Shown: one piece after another, positions 12,574 to 24,517 of the stretch
How the letters are laid out: each line of letters begins with the position of its first letter
How positions within the stretch are numbered: the first letter of the stretch is position 1
NCBI GenBank assembly: GCA_002633005.1
Contig: NMRA01000026.1
Span: forward strand, 1,198,710 to 1,262,709
Source of the DNA: Phoronis australis
Lineage: Eukaryota; Phoronida; Phoronidae
Direction: 5' to 3'
DNA: 64,000 nt
The notes under the pieces: generated by a model
Seen by the model: only the letters and a program-made list of their open reading frames with translations
Database searches by the model: none
Told to the model about the DNA's origin: nothing
Translations under genes and position numbers: made by a program

Positions 12574-14065
12574 AAACAGAATGTCTGTCTGACTCAAAGG
12601 TGGTTAATCACATGGGGTGGAACACATCACAAGAATTCTTATTTAATAATGGCAAATGATGCAGTTTAATCGCGAACACTGGCATACCTTCATGCACCGA
12701 TGGATGAATTAACCTACGAAATGCACCAACAAAAGATTTGGACAAATGTCAAGTCTTCAGCAAGCAAGTCATCTTGGAGTGTCCACCTTGGGGCAAATGT
12801 TCATGTTCAAATGGAAAAATCCTCTTATTTGATTGGTTCTGAATCAAAGCTTTCTGGTTTCATTTTGAGACATCTGGTATGCCAATGGCTGTAAATTGTC
12901 ACTTCTTGTACCAATTTATGATGTATGCCTTGGGTTTTCTCCATCAATGACAAAAGGTAGTATCTGTAAACTTCTTATTTATCCATTGTAAAAACTTCAT
13001 CTCTCGTATTCTGTCGGCCCACAGTGTGTGCTTGCTCTGGTCAGTTATTGACTGCTGCATGTCACTTAACATGTCCTGTTTTTCACTGTTTCACGAAGGT
13101 GTGGATGGCCATTTGTTAGTTGACTTTGGATGAGATGTGCTCATCTCTAATATGAAGGGAGTAATGTATTCCACTTTAATGGTTGAATCCTTACGTCTGC
13201 CTTTACGAGTAAGTAGGCTCATCTGCAGTACTTGTAGCTTCTCTTTTCTTCAAAAATGGTAGGTTTGCTTACTTATCTTTCTTTGCTTTCAATGTATGTC
13301 AATACATTTACTAGAAATTTGTTTGCAATTTGACTGAATCCTACTGTTAAAGGTTTAAGCTCCTCCGTGGAGCTCTTTTAATAGATAATAAATGTCTGAC
13401 ACCCCTGATTTTGAGTCAGTATCGTCTGAGCATTCTACTGTGACATTCCATGCCAGTATTATCCACAGTGCACTGAAATCTTATTTCATGGTTATGTTCT
13501 ATGGTATATACAGTACAAGCCAGGCAAAATGTTCCATAATTCCCTGTCATAACGACTGGCCACCTCTAATGTCTGAGAATAAGAGGGAATCAACAGGAAA
13601 AATAGTCAGGTGACTAAACGATCACTATACATTATTAGAATTTTGCAGCCCTAATAGTTATATCCAGAATTTATTTAACTGTCGTGATGGGAAACAATAT
13701 TTTATCTGTTTACTTTTGTCATAGTCTGTATTTGAAGCTGCTGTAGGTTCTACTGTCATAAATACCAACTTTTGATTGAAACCACTTACCGTTATGAAAT
13801 TGAACTCAAATTTTATTTGGTCAGATGTGATTTCTAGCTTAATAACAACTGGCTATATCATGATTTGTCAATTTTTATGCTGTATAATGGTATCTAGCAA
13901 TGACAGCAAACTGGTAGTTCTTCTTAACCTCACGAACCCCTTGTAATCTGAATAAATTCTAGGAACAAATTGATACTGATTTTATTTTCCTAATCAAAGG
14001 TTGATTTATTTGGTGGAACAGATTTATAATCATTTTAATCTGTTTTATGTACAGGTTTTATGGCA
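12574..14065. other. EIF3D 3' UTR and downstream flank
   Basis: No further coding sequence was recognised after the EIF3D stop. Several AATAAA hexamers occur, the first clear one at 13387-13392. The true transcript end cannot be fixed from sequence alone. Confidence 0.45.
13387..13392 (+). terminator. Possible EIF3D polyadenylation signal
   Basis: A canonical AATAAA hexamer lies about 815 nt after the EIF3D stop codon, in the right orientation. Another lies near 13950. The choice between them is a guess. Confidence 0.25.
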
Positions 14066-14498
14066 AAAACTACAGATATAGGATAGCATTGGACTTAGAG
14101 ATTTTATCAGAGTGAAATGAAATGCGACTTATCAGAAGAGCTAAGTGCATGAATTTGGAANGTCGAGTCACACAGAGTCGGTGAGCTCGGTCGGCCAAAA
14201 CTTCCAAGATGATGATATAGTTGATAAGAAGAAAATGCTCATTAGCAAAGAGTTATGCAATTGAGCGTGGTCGCGGTGTAACTTGCGCGAAAAAACCTTC
14301 CAAAGGAAAAACACGTCTTCCTCTAGAAGATAAGTCCGTGGAATGGTCCGCTTTGCGCATGTCCGTATCTCATGGTAGTACTCGGGGGAATTCTGGGAGG
14401 AATAAAACTACAGATATAGGATAGCATTGGACTTAGAGATTTTACCAGAGTGAAATGAAATGCGACTTATCAGAAGAGCTAAGTGCATGAATTTGGAA
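14066..14498. repeat. 95-bp direct repeat around a single N (likely contig join)
   Basis: Bases 14066-14160 are repeated at 14404-14498 with about one mismatch. The first copy ends exactly at the N at 14161. The 242 bp in between do not resemble a transposon with clean ends. An overlap of two contig ends that was not merged explains this best. Confidence 0.7.
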
Positions 14499-15554
14499 CA
14501 ACTTTTTTTCATTTGGACTGCTACAGGAGGAAGTTTTTACTTGAACCCTCAGAATACATTGTTTTCTCAGTCAATTCTAGCGTTTGGCGATGTGAAAGCA
14601 CAAGCCTCATTAAGCCTCATCGCACATATGGCCAAATAGGTATACACAAAGCATTAGCATGGAAACAGGTTGTTATTTGTGGTACATAAGAGTCATGATA
14701 CTAAATAACAGCTTGTGAATTCAGTGAAGTCAATAAGCACAGATTTACTGACAAATCCTGACTGAAATACTTGACAGGCATTGACATCGCCTGTGGCCGC
14801 CAACCGAGAGGTTAGATGTTGTCTAAACTGAATCGTGGGAATCATTGTGACAGCACCTGCCTTCAAGTTAGGCTTGGGCTTTTTAGTCAAGGCCGAGAAT
14901 TTTGAATAAATATTAACATCTTCAATATTTAATACTGTAGAGTTGAATTATAACTAGGGATTAGACATTTTAACAGGATTCGTGTGTTGCCAGCTAAAAT
15001 AATGGCCAAACATGCAAATAATCACTCCCTGGAAGCAGCCATACATGAAGTTGTGCTCTGTTAGTATGTGGCCATGCTTTTGATTGTATAGTGTAAACCA
15101 TGTTAGCCAAACATTAATCTATGCGAAGGGTGCTTCCGTAACGACCTGTTTTGTTACGCCATTATCATAAGGCAAGCTTGAACAGAATAATTCCAAATTG
15201 AAACATTAATAATTTTAGCAATTTTGAGCTTGACAAAAAACCCCAACAGTGATCAGTGATGGTTTTGGGTGACTGCTGTTTTACCATGACAGACTGGTAA
15301 AACTTTATTAAAAATATCAAGTTTTGGCTTGCTGACTAAAGGGAAACTTTCAAAAGCAGAAATGGTCACTTGGCATTGTTTTTGATTACCCCAGAGTACA
15401 AAATAATTACTGCTATGTTTGTCTCAAAATACGACATGTGGTTTCATGAGCAGACATTCTTACAGGATCTGTATAAGATAATGAACAATTGTCTTCGTAG
15501 GCTAGGAACCAGTTAGACAATTGCTCTTCCTTCTCGTACTGGTTCCTAGTCTTA
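14499..15554. other. Intergenic, no gene seen
   Basis: No exon was recognised. Near 15500-15552 a hairpin is formed by CTAGGAACCAGT and ACTGGTTCCTAG with a loop of about 28 nt. It is preceded by CAATTGTCT/AGACAATTG arms. It may be the end of an old element. Confidence 0.4.
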
Positions 15555-17917
15555 TGCTACAATAGCAGAGATTAGACTGTTCTGTTCCATTGCTCACTGA
15601 CATTACATCGAAGGCTGGGCGTCCCGACCATCACAAATGCACATATTGGTCTTCTCATCTCAATAATTCTCTTATACTTATGTCAGCTGGTAACGACAAC
15701 GCCTTTATAACTTCACCTTCCGAGTATCAACTCAAGTCATATTCCAAAAAAGGCAACTAATACAATTAAGAACTCGACTGACAGTGTATTTTCGGTTTGC
15801 ACGAAGCCGACTGTGCGCTGGGGGCTGGAAAGAGGCTAGCCTAGTGTAGGCACACGCAGTAAATGCAGTTTGGTCGCGATCGCTTCAGCGCGCAGTCAGT
15901 GACCTTGCAGTCGTGCGTTGTTAAAAGTAACCCGTATCATATGAGGGTTAACATGTGTGGTTATTCTAGTATAAATTATAAATATCGATAACGCAAGTCC
16001 ATTCATAAATTAACTGTTAGCGGATAGGCGCAATAAAGTCAACTTTATCTCCGACGAAAGTTCTGCAAAAACGGTACTTTTGCGATTCAGGTTCGATTTT
16101 TTTTTAATTATTTGGCACTTAAAAGTGCCAAATAATTTTGGCAAGAAGTTCATCTTAAGTTAGCTGTCTGACAGAGTTCTGTCAAAATTTATTTTGAAAT
16201 TTACTGTACAGGTCCATGAACGGATAAAGCGAGGGTACCTATAAAGAAGACCTGCTAAACCCGAACATCCCAAGTTTTTCGCCGAGAAACTATTCTAAAC
16301 AACGCCATATTCAAGAAAGTTTTATTTGTAGGCCTATATGCAACTATCCCATGTGCACAGTATTGAATTAGTGGTGAAGATGGTCCATACTGAAGCAGAG
16401 GTCACAAATTATTAGGTAAATTTTAAAAGCGGTGCAAGAAGGGCCCACGCCATCAGAATCCTCTGTCAAAACATTTTAAAACGTCTTCGTGCTCATGGTT
16501 TATTGGGCATTACAGATGGGTTGTCTGTTGACGCCAAGATTCAAATGGAGAAGTGGAACGGTGGTATTTCGAACATTAGACTAAGTAACGGAAGATTAGG
16601 CCCCAGCAAGTGCAGCCAAGTTCCACCTCGAAATTCATAAATGTCAGGCACCGTGCTTCACTGTTCTTTGGAGAGGGAAAACTGACGACCCTCATGCGCT
16701 TAAAAGAGAACATTCCAAAGTTCGACCGGGTATTGAAGGAGTCTGGTGCTACCCACGATGAACTTCGGGAAACCCCTAGTGCTTTCTTGTTGCTGTACCT
16801 CTGTATCGTCGGAAGAGTTTTCAAACAGTGAACGAAGTCCGAGTCCACTTTTACTGTGTGCGAAAGATTCCTCCACCAAATGCTTCCAAAGTCCACTTGC
16901 ACGTCCTCTGCAGCGAAAGGCGACTGTCCACTAACATACGACATAAAAAATGAAAGTTTCGTGCGAGTCGGACGAAAATTGCGACCTGTAAAGTGCGAAC
17001 AAAAAAAAAACTGACGACAGAGCAACATACTCGAATTCCGCCAAGTAATAAACGTAACACCAACTTTGCGTGTTTGTAACACAGGCCACTTTAACAACAC
17101 TCCAGTCTCTCTCTGGCTCAAAATTGAAGTACGTAAATAGTTCAGCTAGTGTGCAGAAAGACAGACATGCAGCTACATACGCTGCAGTTGCAACAACGCT
17201 AGCCCGTCCAGCTCGCCGGGCTATAACAAGTGAGACACAGTGGCGTTCTGGTCCATAACGTACACCAGAAAACAGACATAGCCTGAAGAAAGTGAAAGAC
17301 AAGGCGAAGATGTTAATGACGACCAGGTATGCACCTGTCGTTAATACGTGTGCGTTAAGATTACAGATGTATAAATCCAAATTCAAAGTCTTGCAATTAC
17401 CTTCATCGTACGTGTTTATGCAAACTGAACTTGCATATAAATTAGAAGTTAATTGCAAAAACTCACCAGCATAACAACACGCGAATGCATTGATACATAA
17501 ATATTTAATTCGATAGTTATGCGGTAAGGTCAGGGTCCATTATTTGCAATAATGTGACCATAGGCCTACATGTAACATGTGCAAACTACAGACACTGTAT
17601 ACCCTACACATGTATTATAGGTACTGATCTTATGACTTCGGTTATTGAGATTTTGTGAGGATATCCAATACCAGTATTCAACTTTCCTTTAACCCACGTT
17701 ATAGTTTCCCTGAGAAAACTGTACAGTAATATAGCAGGGTCGACTTTTTGGCAAGAAATAAAATGTTCATCGATGATGAATTCTTAACCGAAGCGCTTTG
17801 AGGTTTAAAAACATTACCAATGAAGATTATTCTATCGCCAATTGTTGCCGAATGGACCGGCAACTCATTTCACCAATTTGCAACTGAATTCAAGAGTTGC
17901 CAACTTCAATAAATTCT
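15555..17917 (+). repeat. 2.36-kb direct duplication, left copy
   Basis: This copy is nearly identical over its whole length to 17919-20292 and ends precisely at the N at 17918. The two differ by scattered substitutions and small indels: 12 bp near 17090, about 20 bp of extra sequence in the right copy near 19897, and one A in an A-run near 17006. A 73-codon + frame at 16610-16831 is kept in both with one amino acid change, but no protein family was recognised. Confidence 0.9.
16106..16137. repeat. Perfect hairpin, 15-bp arms, 2-nt loop
   Basis: The arms AATTATTTGGCACTT and AAGTGCCAAATAATT flank the loop AA. The same hairpin recurs in the other duplicate at 18470-18501. No function is assigned. 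Confidence 0.8.
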
Positions 17918-17918
17918 N

Positions 17919-20292
17919 TGCTACAATAGCAGAGATTAGACTGTTCTGTTCCATTGCTCATTGACATGACATCGAAGGCTGGGCGTCCCGACCATCACAA
18001 ATGCACATATTGGTCTTCTCATCTCAATAATTCTCTTATACTTATGTCAGCTGGTAACGACAACGCCTTTATAACTTCACCTTCCGAGTATCAACTCAAG
18101 TCATATTCCAAATAAGGCAACTAATACAATTAAGAACTCGACTGACAGTGTATTTTCGGTTTGCACGAAGCCGACTGTGCGCTGGGGGCTGGAAAGAGGC
18201 TAGCCTAGTGTAGGCACACGCAGTAAATGCAGTTTGGTCGCGATCGCTTCAGCGCGCAGTCAGTGACCTTGCAGTCGTGCGTTGTTAAAAGTAACCCGTA
18301 TCATATGAGGGTTAACATGTGTGGTTATTCTAGTATAAATTATAAATATCGATAACGCAAGTCCATTCATAAATTAACTGTTAGCGGATAGGCGCAATAA
18401 AGTCAACTTTATCTCCGACGAAAGTTCTGCAAAAACGGTACTTTTGCGATTCAGGTTCGATTTTTTTTTAATTATTTGGCACTTAAAAGTGCCAAATAAT
18501 TTTGGCAAGAAGTTCATCTTAAGTTAGCTGTCTGACAGAGTTCTGTCAAAATTTATTTTGAAATTTACTGTACAGGTCCATGAACGGATAAAGCGAGGGT
18601 ACCTATAAAGAAGACCTGCTAAACCCGAACATCCCAAGTTTTTCGCCGAGAAACTATTCTAAACAACGCCATATTCAAGAAAGTTTTATTTGTAGGCCTA
18701 TATGCAACTATCCCATGTGCACAGTATTGAATTAGTGGTGAAGATGGTCCATACTGAAGCAGAGGTCACAAATTATTAGGTAAATTTTAAAAGCGGTGCA
18801 AGAAGGGCCCACGCCATCAGAATCCTCTGTCAAAACATTTTAAAACGTCTTCGTGCTCATGGTTTATTGGGCATTACAGATGGGTTGTCTGTTGACGCCA
18901 AGATTCAAATGGAGAAGTGGAACGGTGGTATTTCGGACATTAGACTAAGTAACGGAAGATTAGGCCCCAGCAAGTGCAGCCAAGTTCCACCTCGAAATTC
19001 ATAAATGTCAGGCACCGTGCTTCACTGTTCTTTGGAGAGGGAAAACTGACGACCCTCATGTGCTTAAAAGAGAACATTCCAAAGTTCGACCGGGTATTGA
19101 AGGAGTCTGGTGCTACTCACGATGAACTTCGGGAAACTCCTAGTGCTTTCTTGTTGCTGTACCTCTGTATCGTCGGAAGAGTTTTCAAACAGTGAACGAA
19201 GTCCGAGTCCACTTTTACTGTGTGCGAAAGATTCCTCCACCAAATGCTTCCAAAGTCCACTTGCACGTCCTCTGCAGCGGAAGGCGACTGTCCACTAACA
19301 TACGACATAAAAAATGAAAGTTTCGTGCGAGTCGGACGAAAATTGCGACCTGTAAAGTGCGAACAAAAAAAAACTGACGACAGAGCAACATACTCGAATT
19401 CCGCCAAGTGATAAACGTAATACCAACTTTGGGTGTTTGTAACAGCACTCCAGCCTCTCTCTGGCTCAAAATTGAAGTACGTAAATAGTTCAGCTAGTGT
19501 GCAGAAAGACAGACATGCAGCTACATACGCTGCAGTTGCAACAACGCTAGCCCGTCCAGCTCGCCGGGCTATAACAAGTGAGACACAGTGGCGTTCTGGT
19601 CCATAACGTACACCAGAAAACAGACATAGCCTGAAGAAAGTGAAAGACAAGGCGAAGATGTTAATGACGACCAGGTATGCACCTGTCGTTAATACGTGTG
19701 CGTTAAGATTACAGATGCATAAATCCAAATTCAAAGTCTTGCAATTACCTTCATCGTACGTGTTTATGCAAACTGAGCTTGCATATAAATTAGAAGTTAA
19801 TTGCAAAATCTCACCAGCATAACAACACGCGAATGCATTGATACATAAATATTTAATTCGATAGTTATGCGGTAAGGTCAGGGTCCACTATTTGCATTTC
19901 ATTTATAAAAACAGAACAATAATGTGACCATAGGCCTACATGTAACATGTGCAAACTACAGACACTGTATACCCTACACATGTATTACAGGTACTGATCT
20001 TATGACTTCGGTTATTGAGATTTTGTGAGGATATCCCGGCCAATACCAGTATTCAACTTTCCTTTAACCCACGTTATAGTTTCCCTGAGAAAACTGTACA
20101 GTAATATAGCAGGGTCGACTTTTTGGCAAGAAATAAAATGTTCATCGATGAAGAATTCTTAACCGAAGCGCTTTGAGGTTTAAAAACATTACCAATGAAG
20201 ATTATTCTATCGCCAATTGTTGCCGAATGGACCGGCAACTCATTTCACCAATTTGCAACTGAATTCTAGAGTTGCCAACTTCAATAAATTCT
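17919..20292 (+). repeat. 2.36-kb direct duplication, right copy
   Basis: This is the second copy of 15555-17917, starting one base after the N. The - strand frame 19117-19806 (229 codons) is open here but broken in the left copy by an A-run length difference, so it is not supported as a gene. The level of difference between copies looks like that of two alleles. Confidence 0.9.
18470..18501. repeat. Perfect hairpin, second occurrence
   Basis: It is identical to the hairpin at 16106-16137, carried by the right duplicate. Confidence 0.8.
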
Positions 20293-21170
20293 CGGCTGAA
20301 GCCTTTTCTCTTGACTCGTGCATGAAAACCTGTTTCAAACACAACTCTGTGTTTGGTTAAATCACGTGGGTAGATCTGCAAGATACATCTATTCACTATG
20401 CTGTCTAACTCTCAACTGAAAACTTGTTTGTCAGAACTAAAGATCATATGCTCATGAGTCATAATCAGATTTCAGAGAATTGTTTTGCACAACTTACACA
20501 ATCTATGATTCTAGCTACCAGTGCCATATAAGGTTATGTTTTGGACTCTGCAATTATAGTGAAAACCACGAACATAACAACTCGTTAGAATTTTATTACG
20601 ATGGGGAATGTTAAGAAACCGATTATGCTTAATTCGATTTTTGTTTTTACCTCTGCGATATACAGAGCGAAATGCAGCTTTTAAAATAGTGGATCAAAGA
20701 AGTTAAATGTATGTTTAATGGCCCGATAATTTCCATCAATTTAAACTGAGTGATATTTCTGTCCGTCGCCGAGAGACTAATTTTACATCAAATGCAAGAC
20801 TTAAAGCTTTTGCTTATTAACAGGACGATTTGTAATCTCCCGCATGTTCTCACTATGGCAACTGAATGCAGTACGTTGACTAATTCTGGCGTAATCGTTG
20901 ACGGTACATATGACAGACAGTGCTGCCAACAGACAACTGAGCACGCATCACCTTCCTGAAGTTAGAAACGGCAAACTTGCGTTTCATTCTTGTCAGAAAG
21001 GGTACGTCCCTGAACCGGCATGTGTTATGCGCGTGACAGCAAAAACGAACTTTAACCAAAATTCATTAATGGAAGACTGATCCTTGAGCATGCCTTCACA
21101 CTTTTTTTAAGATTATAGCAAAACTTTGATGACACGTGTTGTTCTCTTGTCATTTTGAAACGCTTGCAAC
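20293..21170. other. Downstream flank of the PLCXD-type gene
   Basis: No exon or repeat was recognised. The short + frames at 20750-20959 and 20898-21080 have no family resemblance. Confidence 0.4.
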
Positions 21171-22469
21171 TTATTTTCTAGCATGTCTCGTATAGTAGTG
21201 AATAGTTGTGTCCACAACAGTACTTGAATGAAAGTCGTCGACGGCGACTAAGTTAATCAAATACTCGTCGGGGTGGGCAAGAAATGTGCGAAATGCGGCA
21301 TTGACACCTTGGGATCCATCAGTCCCTAGGTTGGACTGTCGCGCCAACTGAAGGAGATTTGAAGGTGCCTGTCGTAGGCACAGCAGACTTTCCATGAAGC
21401 CAATCTGGATGATTGAAAGAATGAAGCAAGTAAAACACAAAATGTAAGTCCCATTCCTGCCAGGTGAATGTAAACATGTTTTGTGTAATATCTTCAATGC
21501 GTTCATGTTGAGTAAGCACATGCCGAAAATTACGAACAACATTGCAAGTTTGCTCCTCAGAATCACCTTAGAGATTAACGGAAAGCCTTGAGTTACGAAA
21601 AGACGAACCCGCGATAACTTTTTAGTCATTCCATGTTCTTGACGAATCTCTCTGAACTCGTGTTCGCGACTCGCTAGCAGAGCTAAAGTGTTGTATTTTG
21701 GCACGAACGGTCTGTCCAAACTCGTACTTGAAGCATTGTGCGTATACACAAACCATCCATTGTGATGTCTATGATCGACTCGATCAAGAACAATTATTAC
21801 AACGTTTCTCCTGGATTTCCAAACGGTCGATAAAGTTGCATTCGGCGAAATAATAATATCTTTAGAAATTAAGATCTTTTGAAATTTTAGGAAGATTTTG
21901 TCACTCAGTGTTGCCCAGTCGTTTTCAGGCATTGTGTAAAAGACTTGAGATATGTCTCCAGGTGAATAAAGATGACTTATTTCTAGAAATATTATCTCTT
22001 TAGGATGACGTCTCGCAAATCGAAGAATTTCGTCCAAGCCTTCACTTATTTCTGCCCCCGCCACTCCGTGCCACCAATGGAACGTCTTGTTTATTGTTGC
22101 TATACGAAGATCCAAGTACCGGAAGCCAGCTTGCAATTGTTCTGTCAGCGCACCATTTTGGTTGCGGCACCAGTCGACAACAAACTCTCCCATACCAAAC
22201 GTAACTGCGAATCGAGTAAAAAAATAGTTTTCAATTATTGACGTTGATGTTTTGGCGTCTATAGAATACGACGCACTATTGTGCGTCCCCGGAACGATCA
22301 ATTCACTGAGTGCAACATCTTTCATCTGACTTTCTAGATTAGTCATCCAGCAACACTTTGTATCGTTGTACTTCCATTCCGCTATGTTAACACACAAAAC
22401 AGAAATTGTCAATGTTCGTAACATTGTCGACACCAACACAGCTGTAATTGTAAGTCTCATGTCGTTCAC
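21171..22469 (-). CDS. PI-PLC X-domain-containing protein (PLCXD type), single exon, 432 aa
   Basis: The protein belongs to the phosphatidylinositol-specific phospholipase C X-domain family, which cleaves or binds phosphoinositide-type substrates. Residues 1-30 are hydrophobic and look like a signal peptide. The X domain runs from about 45 to the end. It shows LIVPGTHNSASY (active-site His63), LDLRI (Asp120, Arg122), WWHG (second catalytic His134), PKEIIFLEIS and a C-terminal LVAVDDF (the late acidic residue). Unlike typical PLCXD proteins of about 320 aa, it has an extra segment at about 303-356 with hydrophobic stretches (AMLFVIFGMCLL, YILCFTCFILSII). That segment could be an unspliced in-frame intron (21405-21566, 162 nt, GT...AG). 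The start is the first Met of a long open frame followed by the hydrophobic leader. All key catalytic positions are present, so it is probably functional. Confidence 0.9.
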   Translation of the reverse strand: MNDMRLTITAVLVSTMLRTLTISVLCVNIAEWKYNDTKCCWMTNLESQMKDVALSELIVPGTHNSASYSIDAKTSTSIIENYFFTRFAVTFGMGEFVVDWCRNQNGALTEQLQAGFRYLDLRIATINKTFHWWHGVAGAEISEGLDEILRFARRHPKEIIFLEISHLYSPGDISQVFYTMPENDWATLSDKIFLKFQKILISKDIIISPNATLSTVWKSRRNVVIIVLDRVDHRHHNGWFVYTHNASSTSLDRPFVPKYNTLALLASREHEFREIRQEHGMTKKLSRVRLFVTQGFPLISKVILRSKLAMLFVIFGMCLLNMNALKILHKTCLHSPGRNGTYILCFTCFILSIIQIGFMESLLCLRQAPSNLLQLARQSNLGTDGSQGVNAAFRTFLAHPDEYLINLVAVDDFHSSTVVDTTIHYYTRHARK

Positions 22470-22872
22470 ACACTGAAAAAACTGCTAGTTTTTAGGTCGC
22501 CAGCCGAGTCATGCGAACTCACAAGCAGTATCAGTGATATCTAGAGAAGTGACCCCAATGCAATGAATACACCCGTAGAACAGAACACATGCATGTTTTC
22601 TCTGCAAATTGTCACTGTACACATCCCCTAGAACAGATTTGTTGAAACAGCAATTTATTTGCAACAAGCCAAGTACCTATCTCAAAAGCAGATTAGCTAC
22701 AAAATTGCGAGCCCGACTCCTAGTACCAGTAGAACTGCCATTAACAATTCTAATGGTGTAAGTGACGACGTTTGCGAATAAAATGCAGATGGAAATTTGT
22801 ACAATTTGTAAAGCAGCATAACTAAAATAGAATAGAAGGTTGAGATACAACAAGAATACAGAACGATATCTC

Positions 22873-22957
22873 AATCGCGTCGAGAAGTTTCCCAAAATCA
22901 AACCATGCGTTAGATTGCTCTTCTCATAAACAGTTCTCTTTAAATTTGTTAGTTCTG
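22873..22957 (-). pseudogene. Frameshifted relic of a LicD-type gene
   Basis: On the - strand this reads ELTNLKRT, then EKSNLTH. After a one-base loss it continues FDFGKLLDA. The intact gene at 28121-28222 reads ELNNLKRT...EKNNLTYW-LDFGTLLGAW. Nucleotide identity is obvious, for example GAGAAGTNTCCCNAAATCAA on the + strand. About 7 codons between ELTNLKRT and EK are deleted. The flanking frame (22677-23048) does not resemble LicD further on, so only the N-terminal core motif survives. Confidence 0.75.
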
Positions 22958-23975
22958 TTGTATCCTCGCTTCTCTCTGAAGATGGTATACGATATGAATG
23001 AGAATGAGAGTCATCATTGTTTTGAATTTGACACTTGTTGATAATCAAGAAAACTGTTTTTATGCGGCAGTATAATACAAATTCGAAACTAGTAAGTAAA
23101 TTTAATTATCCTAAATATAAAATGAAGTTTAAAATTACTGATCATCATATAAATATGCGTTTTTTATAATAAAGACTTGCCCTAAATTTGTAGACTTATT
23201 GTCTAAGGGTGATGTTTTAAAAGTATTAGTAACAGGACTTCAATATCTTCTTATAACAAAGTGTGAAGCAAACAAATGTCCGGGAGTCTGGTTTAGTTGA
23301 CAGCATCGTCTTGTCGTGGCATTCGTACTGGAATCCAAAACACCCGTGCTGTCTTGCAGTGAGAAGGCAGACATTAAATTACATAAAATTTAGGATTGTG
23401 ATTTAGGAATATGTAGAGGTAATAAAATTACCAAATGTTGGTCTCATTAGTGTTTAGTTTGATTAGCTTTTTATTTACCTTTTACTTGAAGGTCTTTTTC
23501 AATTTTAAAGAGAGGCGTTAAAATAAGGTCGCATCACAGTTCACGCAGACACAATTATGAATTTCTTGATCCACGACAGCATTTTTCAAGGTTTAGAAAA
23601 CATTTCGGCCAATATTTGTTCCTCTTCAATGTCACAGCTGTTCTTCTGGTCTCCAATAATTTCGCCTTTCGTTTCTAAATGCTGGTTCAATCTCCTCGAA
23701 GCTCAGTAGAAAAAAGGCTCTTTCCAAAAGACTGCAAGATCAAGGCTCTTATTTTGTCAAAAATATGTAAAATGAGACAATGTTATCATTTGCTATGAAA
23801 TCATTTCATACAAGTCATCCAAGGCACAGAAAAACACAAGAGTGATTACAGATGTGACAAAAATGTTTCATAAAATATGTCACGGGTTGCTACTACTTAA
23901 AAATTCTCATCATCTTCTGCAAGTTTGAAATTAAAAATAAGGTCTAAGGTTATTTTATTAGCTGATAATTTCATG
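22958..23975. other. Intergenic, no gene seen
   Basis: AT-rich sequence between the LicD relic and the hairpin region. I recognised no exon, RNA gene or repeat. Confidence 0.35.
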
Positions 23976-24027
23976 GGTGTGACGGACGTACGTGGCGGAC
24001 GTACAAATTTTCCGTACGTCTGTCACC
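23976..24027. repeat. Imperfect inverted repeat built on GGACGTACG
   Basis: The left arm GGTGTGACGGACGTACG faces the right arm CGTACGTCTGTCACC. The word GGACGTAC is repeated directly within the loop, and a related ACGTACGGCACC follows at about 24163. No function is assigned. Confidence 0.55.
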
Positions 24028-24517
24028 TGACTTCTTACTTAACAAATAATCCCTGAGGTCTAAAATTTCGGTCAATAGTATTGAGAAACAAGTTAAAAGA
24101 GAATCTGAATTATTTTACTTTTGATTGAAAACTTTTGACATAAGGAAACTTTTTTGACGCACGTACGGCACCACGAGTTGACCTTTGAGCCCAAGAGGTC
24201 GACGATGTGCTACGGCCGGGGTCAAATGATATTTTTTAGAAAGTTTAGGCTTCATGTGATTGCACAAACTTGATAATATAGTGAAATACTCATTATTAGC
24301 TTATTTATGACGATAATTAGCAACACTTAAAAATTGGGGTAATTTTTAGGGTCAAGTGACCTCCAAAAATGGGTCCGTTTAGGAAAAGTTGACAGTTAAA
24401 GAAAATTCAAATATGCGTCCTGAAACCAGAGAGATTAGGCTTTCAGACGACACCTGAAATGTTGATCTAGTCACCATATTTTTGTCTCTAAGTTGACCTT
24501 TTCACGGAATTGCCCAT

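Noticed and set aside
16576-17121. 181-codon - strand frame in the left duplicate
   Set aside because: It is not open as such in the right duplicate, and the two copies use different frames through the same DNA.
19117-19806. 229-codon - strand frame in the right 2.36-kb duplicate
   Set aside because: The frame is broken in the left duplicate by a one-base A-run difference and has no recognisable family.
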